Source: Pseudomonas marginalis (GTDB lineage: Bacteria > Pseudomonadota > Gammaproteobacteria > Pseudomonadales > Pseudomonadaceae). From it: DNA of 64,000 nucleotides. A program made the translations under genes and the position numbers. Shown here one piece after another: positions 29,100 through 37,950 of this stretch. Location: contig NZ_LKEG01000060.1 in assembly GCF_001645105.1 (NCBI RefSeq), positions 238,603-302,602 of the forward strand, in the 5' to 3' direction. The notes beneath the pieces are model-generated. The model saw nothing but the letters and a program-made list of their open reading frames with translations, made no database searches and was not told where the DNA came from. Numbering within the stretch: the stretch's first letter is position 1; each line of letters starts with the position of its first letter.

Positions 29100-30494
29100 A
29101 TGGAATTTCTGCCGCTGTTTCATAACCTGCGCGGCAGTCGCGTGTTGGTCGTCGGTGGCGGGGAGATTGCCTTGCGCAAATCCCGGCTGCTGGCGGATGC
29201 CGGTGCGGTGCTGCGAGTGGTTGCTCCCCAGATCGAAGACCAGTTGCGTGAGCTGGTGCAGGGCAGTGGCGGGGAACTGATGTTGCGCGGTTATCAGGAG
29301 GCCGACCTCGACGGTTGCACCCTGATCATCGCGGCAACGGACGACGAGCCGCTGAACGCGCAAGTGTCCAGCGATGCCAAGCGCCGTTGCGTGCCGGTCA
29401 ATGTGGTGGATGCGCCAGCCTTGTGCAGTGTGATCTTCCCGGCGATCGTCGACCGCTCACCGTTGGTGATTGCCGTGTCCAGCGGCGGCGATGCGCCGGT
29501 GCTGGCGCGCTTGATCCGCGCCAAGCTGGAAACCTGGATTCCGTCCACTTACGGCCAATTGGCCGGGTTGGCGGCGCGTTTTCGTGCCCAAGTCAAAGGG
29601 TTGTACCCGGATGTGCAGCAGCGTCGTGCGTTCTGGGAAGAGGTGTTCCAAGGCCCGATTGCCGACCGCCAGTTGGCCGGGCAGGGCGATGAAGCTGAGC
29701 GCCTGCTGATCGAAAAGGTCAATGGCGCGCCACCTTATGCGCCGGGCGAGGTCTATCTGGTCGGTGCCGGCCCGGGTGATCCCGACCTGCTGACCTTCCG
29801 CGCCCTGCGTCTGATGCAGCAAGCTGACGTGGTGCTGTATGACCGCCTGGTCGCTCCGGCGATCCTCGAACTGTGTCGCCGTGATGCCGAGCGCATCTAT
29901 GTTGGCAAGCGTCGCGCCGACCACGCGGTGCCGCAAGACCAAATCAACCAGCAACTGGTGGACCTGGCCAAGCAAGGCAAGCGCGTGCTGCGCCTCAAGG
30001 GTGGCGATCCGTTCATCTTTGGTCGTGGTGGCGAAGAGATCGAAGAGCTGGCGGCCCATGGCATCCCGTTCCAGGTGGTGCCGGGGATCACGGCGGCCAG
30101 CGGTTGCGCGGCATATGCCGGGATTCCGCTGACCCACCGTGATTACGCGCAGTCCGTACGCTTTATCACCGGGCATTTGAAGAATGGGACGTCGGACCTG
30201 CCTTGGCAGGACCTGGTGGGACCCTCGCAGACCCTGGTGTTCTACATGGGTTTGATTGGCTTGCCGATCATCTGCGAACAGCTGATCAAGCATGGGCGTG
30301 CGGCGGATACACCGGCGGCGTTGATCCAGCAGGGCACCACGTCCAACCAGCGCGTGTTCACCGGCACCCTGGCGGATTTGCCGCGCATGGTGGCGGAGCA
30401 TGAAGTGCATGCACCGACGCTGGTGATCGTCGGTGAAGTGGTGGTGTTGCGCGAGAAGCTGAAGTGGTTCGAAGGCGCACAATCCCAGGTCTGA
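29100..30494 (+). CDS. cysG: siroheme synthase (trifunctional)
   Basis: 464-residue fusion that makes siroheme for sulfite and nitrite reductase. The N-terminal half (1-210) is the precorrin-2 dehydrogenase and ferrochelatase domain, with a Rossmann motif VVGGGEIALRKSRLL at about 18-32. The C-terminal half (about 216-460) is the uroporphyrinogen III methyltransferase, with VGAGPGDPDLLTFRALR and LRLKGGDPFIFGRGGEE. The ATG follows the serS TAA immediately. This is the last gene of the plus-strand run before a large REP palindrome. Confidence 0.97.
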   Translation: MEFLPLFHNLRGSRVLVVGGGEIALRKSRLLADAGAVLRVVAPQIEDQLRELVQGSGGELMLRGYQEADLDGCTLIIAATDDEPLNAQVSSDAKRRCVPVNVVDAPALCSVIFPAIVDRSPLVIAVSSGGDAPVLARLIRAKLETWIPSTYGQLAGLAARFRAQVKGLYPDVQQRRAFWEEVFQGPIADRQLAGQGDEAERLLIEKVNGAPPYAPGEVYLVGAGPGDPDLLTFRALRLMQQADVVLYDRLVAPAILELCRRDAERIYVGKRRADHAVPQDQINQQLVDLAKQGKRVLRLKGGDPFIFGRGGEEIEELAAHGIPFQVVPGITAASGCAAYAGIPLTHRDYAQSVRFITGHLKNGTSDLPWQDLVGPSQTLVFYMGLIGLPIICEQLIKHGRAADTPAALIQQGTTSNQRVFTGTLADLPRMVAEHEVHAPTLVIVGEVVVLREKLKWFEGAQSQV

Positions 30495-30504
30495 GCCTTA
30501 AAAG

Positions 30505-30570
30505 CATCGGGAGCAAGCCCCCTCCCACATTGGAATGCATTCCAATGTGGGAGGGGGCTTGCTCCCGATG
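30505..30570. repeat. 66-bp perfect palindrome made of two REP units
   Basis: Two REP units fused head to head with no spacer, giving a perfect 33-bp inverted repeat centred between 30537 and 30538 (centre GGAATGCATTCC). It lies between the convergent genes cysG and yqjG and may also act as a terminator for both. Confidence 0.95.
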
Positions 30571-30599
30571 ACGCCTTCAGACACAGCACTGCATATGGA

Positions 30600-31595
30600 T
30601 CAGCCCCAGACAGCACTGCCGTTTAGCCGCCCACGATCATGCGCAGTATCAAACGCTTGCAACGGCCCCTTCGGCACAATTCCCGTCGGGTTGATCGTGC
30701 GGTGACTGGCATAGTAATGCCCTTTGATATGCTCGAAATCCACCGTCTCGGCCACCCCCGGCCACTGATACATCTCCCTCAGCCAATTCGACAGGTTCGG
30801 ATAATCCGCAATCCTGCGCAGGTTGCATTTGAAGTGGCTGTAATACACCGCATCAAAGCGAATCAGCGTGGTGAACAGCCGCACATCCGCTTCAGTCAGG
30901 TATTCGCCTGCCAGGTAACGATGGTCGCCTAAGTGATGTTCCAGGTGATCCAGCTCCGCAAACACATCATCAAACGCACGTTCATACGCCTGCTGTGAGG
31001 TGGCAAAGCCTGCGCGATACACGCCGTTGTTCACCGCTGGATAAATACGTTCGTTCAACGTGTCGATGGTCGTGCGCAGCGGCTCGGGGTAGAAATCCAG
31101 AGTGTTGCCGGTCAATTCATTAAAGGCACTGTTGAACATGCGGATGATCTCCGCCGATTCATTGCTGACGATGCGCTGCAGCTTTTTGTCCCACAGCACC
31201 GGCACGGTGACGCGCCCGGTGTAGTCCGCAGTGTCGGCGGTGTAGCGCTGGTGCATAAACGCAAAGTCGTCGAGTTTGTCGCCGGTCGAGCCATGGGCCT
31301 TGTCGAAGGTCCAGCCGTTTTCGAGCATCAACCAACTGACCACGGACACATCGATCAGGCTTTCCAGGCCTTTGAGCTTGCGCAGGATCAGGGTGCGGTG
31401 CGCCCACGGGCAGGCCAGGGACACGTAAAGGTGGTAGCGACCGGCCTCGGCCTTGAAGCCGCCTTCGCCGCTCGGGCCGGGCGCGCCATCGGCGGTCACC
31501 CAGTGGCGGCGTTGCGCTTGTTCGCGTTGGAAAGCGCCATCTGCGCTACTTTCGTACCACTGGTCTTTCCAGTGTCCTTCGATCAGCAAACCCAT
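30600..31595 (-). CDS. yqjG: glutathionyl-hydroquinone reductase (Xi-class GST)
   Basis: 331-residue Xi-class glutathione transferase that removes glutathione from glutathionyl-hydroquinones using a catalytic cysteine. C62 is in the motif YVSLACPWAHR. The N-terminal thioredoxin-like domain and the helical C-terminal domain (AEYLTEADVRLFTTLIRFDAVY) are complete. It stands alone on the minus strand, downstream of the tus operon by about 90 bases, and its start has no nearby partner. Confidence 0.93.
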   Translation of the reverse strand: MGLLIEGHWKDQWYESSADGAFQREQAQRRHWVTADGAPGPSGEGGFKAEAGRYHLYVSLACPWAHRTLILRKLKGLESLIDVSVVSWLMLENGWTFDKAHGSTGDKLDDFAFMHQRYTADTADYTGRVTVPVLWDKKLQRIVSNESAEIIRMFNSAFNELTGNTLDFYPEPLRTTIDTLNERIYPAVNNGVYRAGFATSQQAYERAFDDVFAELDHLEHHLGDHRYLAGEYLTEADVRLFTTLIRFDAVYYSHFKCNLRRIADYPNLSNWLREMYQWPGVAETVDFEHIKGHYYASHRTINPTGIVPKGPLQAFDTAHDRGRLNGSAVWG

Positions 31596-31683
31596 GACTG
31601 GCTCCTTGGCTAATAAGCGTTGGAGCCCAGTCTAAAGGGATGAGTTCGAACTAAAAGCGCAAATACCGGGCGTGAATAATCGA

Positions 31684-32685
31684 TTAAATCGATTTGTCCC
31701 GTGCGGCCCAATACTGCTGGGCCAATTCAAAGGCTTGCTCCCTTGGGTGGCCCAGGCCGCGCAAGGCCAGGGCCATGGTGGCGATCAGCGCCAATTGCGG
31801 GTAGCTGTCCTCGACGTCACCGCGCCACACGGCCTTCAGGTGTTCGGGTTCGAGCGTGGCCGGCTTGACGTGGCGCTGGGCGGAGAGGGCGGGCCATTCT
31901 TCGTCCCAGCTTTCGCCAGCGGTGGTGCCGTACAGATGGCTGAGGGTGTCAGGGTTGATCTCGACCTCGCCGCCATCCCCTTTCACCACGATCACATTGT
32001 CACCCAGCAGGCCGCTGGCATCGCGGTGCACGCCCTGATAACCCGGATGGAAAATGCTTTGCAGCCCCAGGCGTGCCTGCAGCGGGTTGAGCAGGCGCGC
32101 CAATGAGTGGATCGGCGAGCGCAGGCCCAGGGTGTTGCGCAGGTCGATCATGCGCTGCAATTGCGGCGCCCAATCACCCAGTGGAATAAACGCCAGGTTG
32201 CCTTGCGCATAGGCGGCCTCGACCTGCTGCCAGTTACGGCACAGCGGGATCTGCAAACCTTCGAGCAATTGCTCGGTGTACAGCCGGCCCGCCGTGTGTG
32301 CGCCACCCCCGTGCATGAGGATGCGCACGCCGTTCTGCGCCAGGCACTTGGCCGCCAGCAGGTACCACGGCAAATGGCGTTTCTTGCCGGCGTAGGTGGG
32401 CCAGTCGACATCCACCTTCAGCGCCGGGGCGTGCAGGCGCTCGCGCACGGCTTCGGTGAAGCCTGCAAGTTCCTCTGGGCTTTCTTCCTTGTGGCGCAAC
32501 AGCATCAGGAAGGCGCCGAGCTGGGTGTCCTCGACTTTTTCGTCGAGCAGCATGCCCATGGCCTCGCGGGCCTCTTCGCGGGTGAGGTTGCGCGCACCGC
32601 GCTTGCCTTTGCCCAGGATGCGCACGAATGGCGCAAACGGGTGCTCGGCAGGCGTTTCAAGGGTCAGCGGGGCAAAGTCGGTCAT
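31684..32685 (-). CDS. ybiB: TrpD2/YbiB family protein (anthranilate phosphoribosyltransferase-like)
   Basis: 333-residue protein with the fold of anthranilate phosphoribosyltransferase (TrpD). The family segment ILGKGKRGARNLTREEAREAM and a long C-terminal glycosyltransferase domain are visible. In E. coli YbiB binds nucleic acids and is not a tryptophan enzyme, and no other trp genes are nearby, so a nucleic-acid role is more likely. The ATG at 32685 overlaps the end of tusE by four bases. It is the last gene of the tusD-C-B-E-ybiB unit. Confidence 0.88.
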   Translation of the reverse strand: MTDFAPLTLETPAEHPFAPFVRILGKGKRGARNLTREEAREAMGMLLDEKVEDTQLGAFLMLLRHKEESPEELAGFTEAVRERLHAPALKVDVDWPTYAGKKRHLPWYLLAAKCLAQNGVRILMHGGGAHTAGRLYTEQLLEGLQIPLCRNWQQVEAAYAQGNLAFIPLGDWAPQLQRMIDLRNTLGLRSPIHSLARLLNPLQARLGLQSIFHPGYQGVHRDASGLLGDNVIVVKGDGGEVEINPDTLSHLYGTTAGESWDEEWPALSAQRHVKPATLEPEHLKAVWRGDVEDSYPQLALIATMALALRGLGHPREQAFELAQQYWAARDKSI

Positions 32686-33017
32686 AAGCAATTCGTCGGC
32701 CTGGGCAGGCCCGCCAGCTTGGCGGCGAGTTTGGCGGGAGTGCCGTTGAACAGTTTGTTGAGGTGCAGGCTGTTGCCCTTTTCCGGGCCCAGTTTCAAGG
32801 CGGTGTACTTGATCAATGGGCGCGTGGCCGGGGACAGCTGGAATTCGGCATAGAACTGACGCAGAAGCGTGAGGATTTCCCAATGGTCTGCGGTCAATTC
32901 CAGGGTTTCGGCGGCGGCCAGGGCGTTGGCCACCTCATCGGACCATGCGTTGAGGTCAACGAGGTAGCCGTCCTTGTCCAGTTCCAGGGTGCGTGCGCCA
33001 ACGGTCAGGGTGTTCAT
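32682..33017 (-). CDS. tusE: sulfurtransferase TusE (DsrC type)
   Basis: 111-residue DsrC-family sulfur carrier that accepts persulfide from TusBCD and passes it to MnmA. The penultimate cysteine (C110, end sequence RPTNCL) is the essential sulfur-carrying residue. The start MNTLTVG overlaps the tusB stop by four bases. It comes after tusD, tusC and tusB in the usual order. Confidence 0.96.
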   Translation of the reverse strand: MNTLTVGARTLELDKDGYLVDLNAWSDEVANALAAAETLELTADHWEILTLLRQFYAEFQLSPATRPLIKYTALKLGPEKGNSLHLNKLFNGTPAKLAAKLAGLPRPTNCL

Positions 33018-33292
33018 AGCCAACTGTTGACCTTGTCGTAGTCGAGCGACAACTGCACGAAGCCTGGGTAATCCACGCTATCGGCCCAATCCGGGAGCGG
33101 CAGGTTGCGTGCCTGCATGTCCTCGGCCAGCACAAAGACTTTCACGCCTTTGGTGTGCAGGGCGGGGCTGTGGAGCCCGTAGGCGCCATCGCCGCAGAGC
33201 AGGATGGCGTCTTCGGCGCCGCAGATACGCAGGCAGCTGTCGAGGCGGCTATCGGTAAGCGGGGAGTGGGAAACCACATGGAGAGTCGACAT
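33014..33292 (-). CDS. tusB: sulfurtransferase complex subunit TusB (DsrH type)
   Basis: 92-residue subunit of the heterohexameric TusBCD complex in the tRNA 2-thiouridine sulfur relay. The DsrH pattern is visible: MSTLHVVSHSPLTDSRLDSCL at the start and LLCGDGAYGL in the middle. Its ATG shares one base with the end of tusC, and its stop overlaps tusE. TusB is the least conserved of the three; the operon makes the call secure. Confidence 0.93.
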   Translation of the reverse strand: MSTLHVVSHSPLTDSRLDSCLRICGAEDAILLCGDGAYGLHSPALHTKGVKVFVLAEDMQARNLPLPDWADSVDYPGFVQLSLDYDKVNSWL

Positions 33293-33642
33293 CAGAGGGT
33301 AATCACCTGGTCGTAACGGTCAATCAGCGCGGCGATCGCGGCACTGTCCAGCGGCTCGGCGCTGACGGGCATCGTGAGGCCGCGCGCGGCCAGACTGTGG
33401 CGGCAGGCGAACACCTCATCGATGCCGAACAGGCCCAGCGCCTGGAGGTTGGCGCTGAGGTCTTTTTGCTGCACGGCCTTGGCGTCCTGGTGCGGCGCCA
33501 GTTGGAACACGCCGTCATCGAGGAACAGCAGGCCAATCGGCAGATCGAAGGCGCCACCGGCCAAAACGATGTCCAGCGCTTCGCGGGCGCTTGGCCCGGA
33601 CCACGGTGCCTGGCGGCTGATCACCAATAGGGATTTGGACAT
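33292..33642 (-). CDS. tusC: sulfurtransferase complex subunit TusC (DsrF type)
   Basis: 116-residue subunit of TusBCD. The N-terminus MSKSLLVISRQAPWSGPSAREALD is that of the family, with a Rossmann-like DsrE fold. The frame extends five codons upstream, but the ATG at 33642 sits one base from the end of tusD and follows a purine-rich GGAGGGC. TusC has no catalytic cysteine of its own in E. coli. Confidence 0.93.
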   Translation of the reverse strand: MSKSLLVISRQAPWSGPSAREALDIVLAGGAFDLPIGLLFLDDGVFQLAPHQDAKAVQQKDLSANLQALGLFGIDEVFACRHSLAARGLTMPVSAEPLDSAAIAALIDRYDQVITL

Positions 33643-33643
33643 G

Positions 33644-34036
33644 TCACGGCCCTCCAAAACAGATCAGGCGGTCGGCGGCCTGGGTGGCGTCGTGCAATTG
33701 CCCCAAGCCAGACAGCTCCCAAGGCGCCTCGAGGTTGACCGCGCTGCGTTGATAGCGCGTGGCCTCCTCCTGGTTGAGCACGCCACGGCGCAAGGCGGCG
33801 GCGATGCACACCACGCTATCAAGCTGGTGCGCGCTGACAAACTCGCGCCATTGGTGGGCAATGTCTTGTTCGTCCTGGGGCGCAACGACGTTATTGGACG
33901 CGCTGTAGACGCCGTCCTGATAGAAAAACAGCCGCACAATCTCATGCCCGCCGGCCAGCGCCGCCTGGGCGAACAGCAGAGCGCGGCGCGAGGAGGGCGC
34001 GTGGGCGGCGGAAAACAGTGCAATCGCAAACTTCAT
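33644..34036 (-). CDS. tusD: sulfurtransferase complex subunit TusD (DsrE type)
   Basis: 130-residue catalytic subunit of TusBCD that takes persulfide sulfur from TusA. The active cysteine is C77 in DSVVCIAAALRRGV. It is the first gene of the leftward unit tusD-tusC-tusB-tusE-ybiB, so the promoter should be in the 158 bases between it and the divergent gene at 34195. Confidence 0.95.
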   Translation of the reverse strand: MKFAIALFSAAHAPSSRRALLFAQAALAGGHEIVRLFFYQDGVYSASNNVVAPQDEQDIAHQWREFVSAHQLDSVVCIAAALRRGVLNQEEATRYQRSAVNLEAPWELSGLGQLHDATQAADRLICFGGP

Positions 34037-34194
34037 GGAACACTCTGCAAGCAAACGTCGGCCAATGATAAAGCCGTCGCCCTGAAAAAGCCCGCCGTGA
34101 TCAAAACGGTCACTGTCGATGACTGTTCAGGCGATTGCCGGTAGGCGCAAGGCTGCCTAGTCTGTGGGCATTCAAATGCCGAAATGGAGTTTCC

Positions 34195-35370
34195 ATGTCA
34201 GGTCCCTTGGCGTCACTCAAAGTGTTGGATTTTTCTACCTTGCTGCCTGGTCCATTCGCCTCGTTAATGCTGGCGGACATGGGCGCCGAGGTGCTGCGCA
34301 TCGAATCGCCCACGCGCATGGACCTGTTGCGCGTCCTGCCGCCTCACGACCAGGGCACGTCAGCCAGCCATGCCTACCTCAATCGCAACAAGCGTAGCCT
34401 GGCGCTGGACCTCAAGCAGGCCGAGGCGCTGGAGATCGTACGGGCGTTGGTGAAAGAGTACGACATTGTGCTCGAACAGTTCCGACCGGGGGTGATGGAG
34501 CGGTTGGGGCTGGAGTATGAGGCATTGAAGGCGATCAACCCCCGGCTGATCTATGTGTCGATCACCGGATACGGCCAGACCGGGCCCTACAAGGACCGCG
34601 CCGGGCACGATATCAATTACCTGGCGCTGGCCGGGGTGGCCAGCTACACCGGACGCCAGGACACCGGGCCGTTGCCGCTGGGCGTGCAGTTGGCGGATGT
34701 GGGCGGCGGTTCGCTGCATGCGGTGGTGGGGCTGCTTGCGGCGGTTATCGCCCGGCAGCAGAGCGGGGTCGGCCAATACTTGGACGTGAGCATGACCGAC
34801 TGCTCGTTCAGCCTGAACGCCATGGCCGGCGCGGGTTACCTGGCGTGTGGGGTGGAACCGGAGCGGGAAGGCCACGTGCTCAATGGCGGCAGCTTCTACG
34901 ACTATTACCGCTCGCGGGATGGGCGCTGGATGTCGGTGGGCAGCCTGGAGCCCGCGTTCATGCAGCCATTGTGTGACGCGTTGGGGCGTCCGGATTTGGT
35001 GTCGATGGGCCTGAGGCCTGATCAGCAGCCAGCGCTGAAGCAGGCGCTGCAGGTCGAGTTTGAGAAGCGCAGCTTTGATGAGTTGTGCGCGTTGTTCGCC
35101 GCAGTGGATGCGTGTGTGGAACCGGTGCTGAGCTTGCGTGAGGCGGTGGAGCATCCGCAGTTGAAGGCGCGGGCGTTGGTGAGCCAGGTGCCACGGGGCG
35201 ATGGCTCGACCCAGGCGCAACTGGCCTGCCCGCTGAAGTTTTCCGAGGGGTTGCCTGAGCCCAGGCATATGGGCGCTGCGGTTGGGGCGCACAGTGATGA
35301 GGTATTGGCGGAGTTGGGGTTCAGTGCTCAGCGCATAGAGGACTTGCGGCGGGCCAGGGTTGTAGGGTGA
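34195..35370 (+). CDS. CaiB/BaiF family CoA transferase or alpha-methylacyl-CoA racemase
   Basis: 391-residue class III CoA-transferase family protein. The segment RAGHDINYLALAG (near 134-146) is that of the alpha-methylacyl-CoA racemase branch, and the catalytic aspartate of CoA transferases is present in SMTDCSFS (near 200). The N-terminus PLASLKVLDFSTLLPGPFASLMLADMGAEV is typical. The start has GGAG eight bases upstream. It stands alone and diverges from tusD. Whether it racemises 2-methylacyl-CoA or transfers CoA cannot be decided from sequence. Confidence 0.85.
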   Translation: MSGPLASLKVLDFSTLLPGPFASLMLADMGAEVLRIESPTRMDLLRVLPPHDQGTSASHAYLNRNKRSLALDLKQAEALEIVRALVKEYDIVLEQFRPGVMERLGLEYEALKAINPRLIYVSITGYGQTGPYKDRAGHDINYLALAGVASYTGRQDTGPLPLGVQLADVGGGSLHAVVGLLAAVIARQQSGVGQYLDVSMTDCSFSLNAMAGAGYLACGVEPEREGHVLNGGSFYDYYRSRDGRWMSVGSLEPAFMQPLCDALGRPDLVSMGLRPDQQPALKQALQVEFEKRSFDELCALFAAVDACVEPVLSLREAVEHPQLKARALVSQVPRGDGSTQAQLACPLKFSEGLPEPRHMGAAVGAHSDEVLAELGFSAQRIEDLRRARVVG

Positions 35371-35382
35371 CTGAACCGACGC

Positions 35383-35456
35383 CATCGGGAGCAAGCCCCC
35401 TCCCACATTTTTACCCGGTTCACCCTTTGGATGTGGGAGGGTGCTTGCCCCCGTTG
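35383..35456. repeat. REP palindrome pair
   Basis: Two facing REP units (35383-35408 and 35431-35456) directly after the CoA-transferase gene, between convergent genes. Confidence 0.88.
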
Positions 35457-35462
35457 AGGCCC

Positions 35463-35957
35463 TTACTCCACGCGGGTTTCCCCGGTAAACACCAAGGTCT
35501 GGCGACACCGCCGACACAAATACCGCCGCCCCTGAGCCACCATGCCATGGCGCTGTGACGAAAACGGAAAGTCACTGTCCGCACACGGGCATCGGTAGAT
35601 ATAGCGAGTCACCTGACGGCGCTTCACTTCATAGGTGTGGCAACGGTCCGGCGGCAGTTCATAGACCCCGCGCATGATCAATTGCCATTCCTCGCCATGG
35701 GGCTGGATGCGCTCGCCGAACAATTGGTGGGCAATCAAGTGCGCCACTTCATGGGCCACGGTCTGTTTGAGGAAGTGTTGGCTGTTCTCACGGTACAACT
35801 GTGGGTTGAAACGCAGCAGGTTCTCGTGCAAATGCGCGACACCGGCCTTCTGGCCCCGCAGCTTGAGGCTGACCTGGGGGCGTTTGAAGCTTCGTTTGAA
35901 AAAGGATTCGGCTTGTAGGAAACAATCTTCGACGCGGGTATTGAGTTGCTCGGGCAT
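35463..35957 (-). CDS. sprT: SprT family zinc metalloprotease-like protein
   Basis: 164-residue SprT/YggI family protein. The zincin motif HEVAH is at 69-73, with a further conserved HGEEW motif at 88-92. A C-terminal zinc ribbon follows (YRCPC and YLCRRC). This is the prokaryotic relative of the SPRTN DNA-protein crosslink protease; the bacterial role is not established. The start MPEQLNTRVEDCF was chosen over a longer frame because it is the family start. Confidence 0.92.
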   Translation of the reverse strand: MPEQLNTRVEDCFLQAESFFKRSFKRPQVSLKLRGQKAGVAHLHENLLRFNPQLYRENSQHFLKQTVAHEVAHLIAHQLFGERIQPHGEEWQLIMRGVYELPPDRCHTYEVKRRQVTRYIYRCPCADSDFPFSSQRHGMVAQGRRYLCRRCRQTLVFTGETRVE

Positions 35958-36085
35958 GCTGTACATATCTCCAGAGACGTCCAGTATGCCGCAAAGCTGG
36001 GTGTTTCCGAATCTGTCAGGCGCCGAATGGTCATGCATAACGCACAAAGCCACCTTGCGGTGGCCTTGCCTACGGATTTATCCGC

Positions 36086-36688
36086 TCAGTTGGTGTAGAT
36101 CGGACCCACGCCCAAGCCCCAGACGATCACGGTAAACGCCATGATCGCCACCAGTACCACCAGGCCCACGGCCAGCACCGAGCTGGAAAACAGGAAACCC
36201 TCGTCCGGGTCGATGCTCATGAACGTCGGCAGCCCCACGTACAGCAGGTACACCGTGTAACAAATGGCCGCCGTGCCCACCACCATGCCCAGCCACATAT
36301 GCGGATAGAGCGCGGCCAGCCCGCCGATGAACAGCGGCGTCGCGGTGTAGGTGGCAAACGCCACGCAGCGCGCCATGCTGGGGTTGGCATCGTAGGTGCG
36401 TGCCATCCAGTGAATGAACGCTCCCATCACTGCCACGCCGCCGAGCATGGCGGCGTAGGACATGATGGTCATCCACAGGGCGCTTTCCTGGGTCAGCATC
36501 ACCGGCGCGCGGTTGCCGATGACCCAGCCGACCTGGGTGGTGCCGATAAAGGCGGATACGGCGGGGATCGCCGCGAGAATCAAGGTATGGGTGAGGTACA
36601 TGTGGCCGATGCTTTCTTCTTTATCGCCACGGATTTCCCGCCATTCCTGGTCGGGATGGGTAAACAGCCCCACGACGTGATGGATCAT
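36086..36688 (-). CDS. Yip1 domain membrane protein
   Basis: 200-residue integral membrane protein with about five transmembrane helices between residues 30 and 197. The N-terminal segment HHVVGLFTHPDQEWREIR is the conserved start of bacterial Yip1/DUF1282 proteins such as YohC. The helices contain the conserved polar residues of this family. Function unknown. It is alone on the minus strand. The ATG at 36688 has AGTGACTGG upstream, a weak ribosome-binding site. Confidence 0.85.
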   Translation of the reverse strand: MIHHVVGLFTHPDQEWREIRGDKEESIGHMYLTHTLILAAIPAVSAFIGTTQVGWVIGNRAPVMLTQESALWMTIMSYAAMLGGVAVMGAFIHWMARTYDANPSMARCVAFATYTATPLFIGGLAALYPHMWLGMVVGTAAICYTVYLLYVGLPTFMSIDPDEGFLFSSSVLAVGLVVLVAIMAFTVIVWGLGVGPIYTN

Positions 36689-37058
36689 GCCAGTCACTCC
36701 TGTCGTTGTTACCATCGCCCCCCATCGGAGCGCCCACGGGCCAAATGGCCTCAAAGGTCCTGGATACATGTGCGACCTCTAGTCGCAGTATAGGAAGGGA
36801 TGACCGGAATGACTGTAAGGCCTTTAGAGCAAATTGCGCTGTAAACACGGGGGTTAATCGCGGCGGGGTCTGTAGGTGGCGATGTGATTCAAGGTGGGAG
36901 GGGGGGGCTTTCATCGCCTAGCCAATGGGGCTGCTGCGCAGCCCAGCGCGGGGCAAGCCCGCTCACCACAGCAAGCCCACTCCCACATTGGAACTCAGCG
37001 GGTCATGAAGGTAAAATACCCGGCTTTTCGTCACACACCTTTTGCGGATCCAAGCGCC
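36689..37058. repeat. intergenic region with degenerate REP units
   Basis: 370 bases between the divergent Yip1 gene and ttcA. Positions 36893-36990 carry three imperfect REP-like pieces (GGTGGGAGGGGGGGCTT, GGGGCAAGCCCGCTCACCAC, GCCCACTCCCACATTGG), some of a sister family. No gene is supportable. The ttcA promoter must lie between them and 37059. Confidence 0.75.
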
Positions 37059-37883
37059 ATGGGCACTCTTACGGTCAACCAGAACAAACTGCAAAAACGC
37101 CTGCGTCGCCTGGCCGGTGAAGCGGTCGCCGATTTCAATATGATCGAGGACGGCGACAAGGTCATGGTCTGCCTCTCCGGCGGCAAAGACAGCTACACCC
37201 TGCTCGACGTGCTGCTGCATCTGCAAAAAGTCGCGCCGATCCAGTTCGAGATCGTCGCCGTTAACATGGACCAGAAACAGCCAGGTTTCCCTGAACATGT
37301 GCTGCCGGCCTATCTCAAAGAGTTGGGCGTCGAGTACCACATCGTTGAAAAGGACACCTATTCGGTGGTCAAGGAACTGATTCCGGAAGGCAAGACCACC
37401 TGCTCGCTGTGCTCGCGCCTGCGCCGTGGCACGCTCTACACCTTCGCCGATGAGATCGGTGCGACCAAGATGGCCCTGGGTCATCATCGAGATGACATCG
37501 TCGAGACCTTCTTCCTCAACATGTTCTTCAACGGCTCGCTCAAGGCCATGCCGCCCAAGCTGCGGGCCGATGACGGGCGCAACGTGGTGATCCGCCCGCT
37601 GGCGTATTGCAACGAGAAAGACATCCAGGCCTACTCCGACTTCAAGCAGTTCCCGATCATCCCGTGCAACTTGTGCGGTTCCCAGGAGAACCTGCAGCGC
37701 CAGGTGGTCAAGGAAATGCTGCTGGACTGGGAGCGCAAGACCCCAGGTCGTTCCGAAAGCATCTTCCGCAGTCTGCAGAATGTGATCCCCTCGCAGTTGG
37801 CCGACCGCAACCTGTTCGACTTCGCCAGCCTGAAGATTGATGAAACCGCCGCGTCGCGCTTCGTTAATGTTGTGAACCTCTGA
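37059..37883 (+). CDS. ttcA: tRNA 2-thiocytidine biosynthesis protein TtcA
   Basis: Makes 2-thiocytidine at position 32 of certain tRNAs using ATP and a 4Fe-4S cluster. The product has 274 residues. The PP-loop SGGKDS is at 40-45. The cluster-binding cysteines are in the CxxC pairs C115/C118 (TTCSLC) and C203/C206 (IPCNLC). The ATG was chosen by family length; the frame runs 55 codons upstream through REP sequence and cannot all be coding. It is a third tRNA-thiolation function in this window besides MnmA and TusDCBE. Confidence 0.96.
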   Translation: MGTLTVNQNKLQKRLRRLAGEAVADFNMIEDGDKVMVCLSGGKDSYTLLDVLLHLQKVAPIQFEIVAVNMDQKQPGFPEHVLPAYLKELGVEYHIVEKDTYSVVKELIPEGKTTCSLCSRLRRGTLYTFADEIGATKMALGHHRDDIVETFFLNMFFNGSLKAMPPKLRADDGRNVVIRPLAYCNEKDIQAYSDFKQFPIIPCNLCGSQENLQRQVVKEMLLDWERKTPGRSESIFRSLQNVIPSQLADRNLFDFASLKIDETAASRFVNVVNL

Positions 37884-37905
37884 GCTGATTCGATGCTCTG
37901 ACACA

Positions 37906-37927
37906 CGGCGCTCGCGGGCGCCGTTTT
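37906..37927 (+). terminator. rho-independent terminator of ttcA
   Basis: A 6-bp GC stem (37906-37911 with 37918-37923) followed by TTTT. It lies 22 bases after the ttcA stop and 23 bases before the next start codon. Confidence 0.75.
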
Positions 37928-37950
37928 CAATTCAATTGCCAGGAGAGGGC

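Noticed and set aside
36894..37058. N-terminal extension of ttcA by 55 codons
   Set aside because: The frame reads through REP sequence and is not conserved in TtcA; the family start is at 37059.
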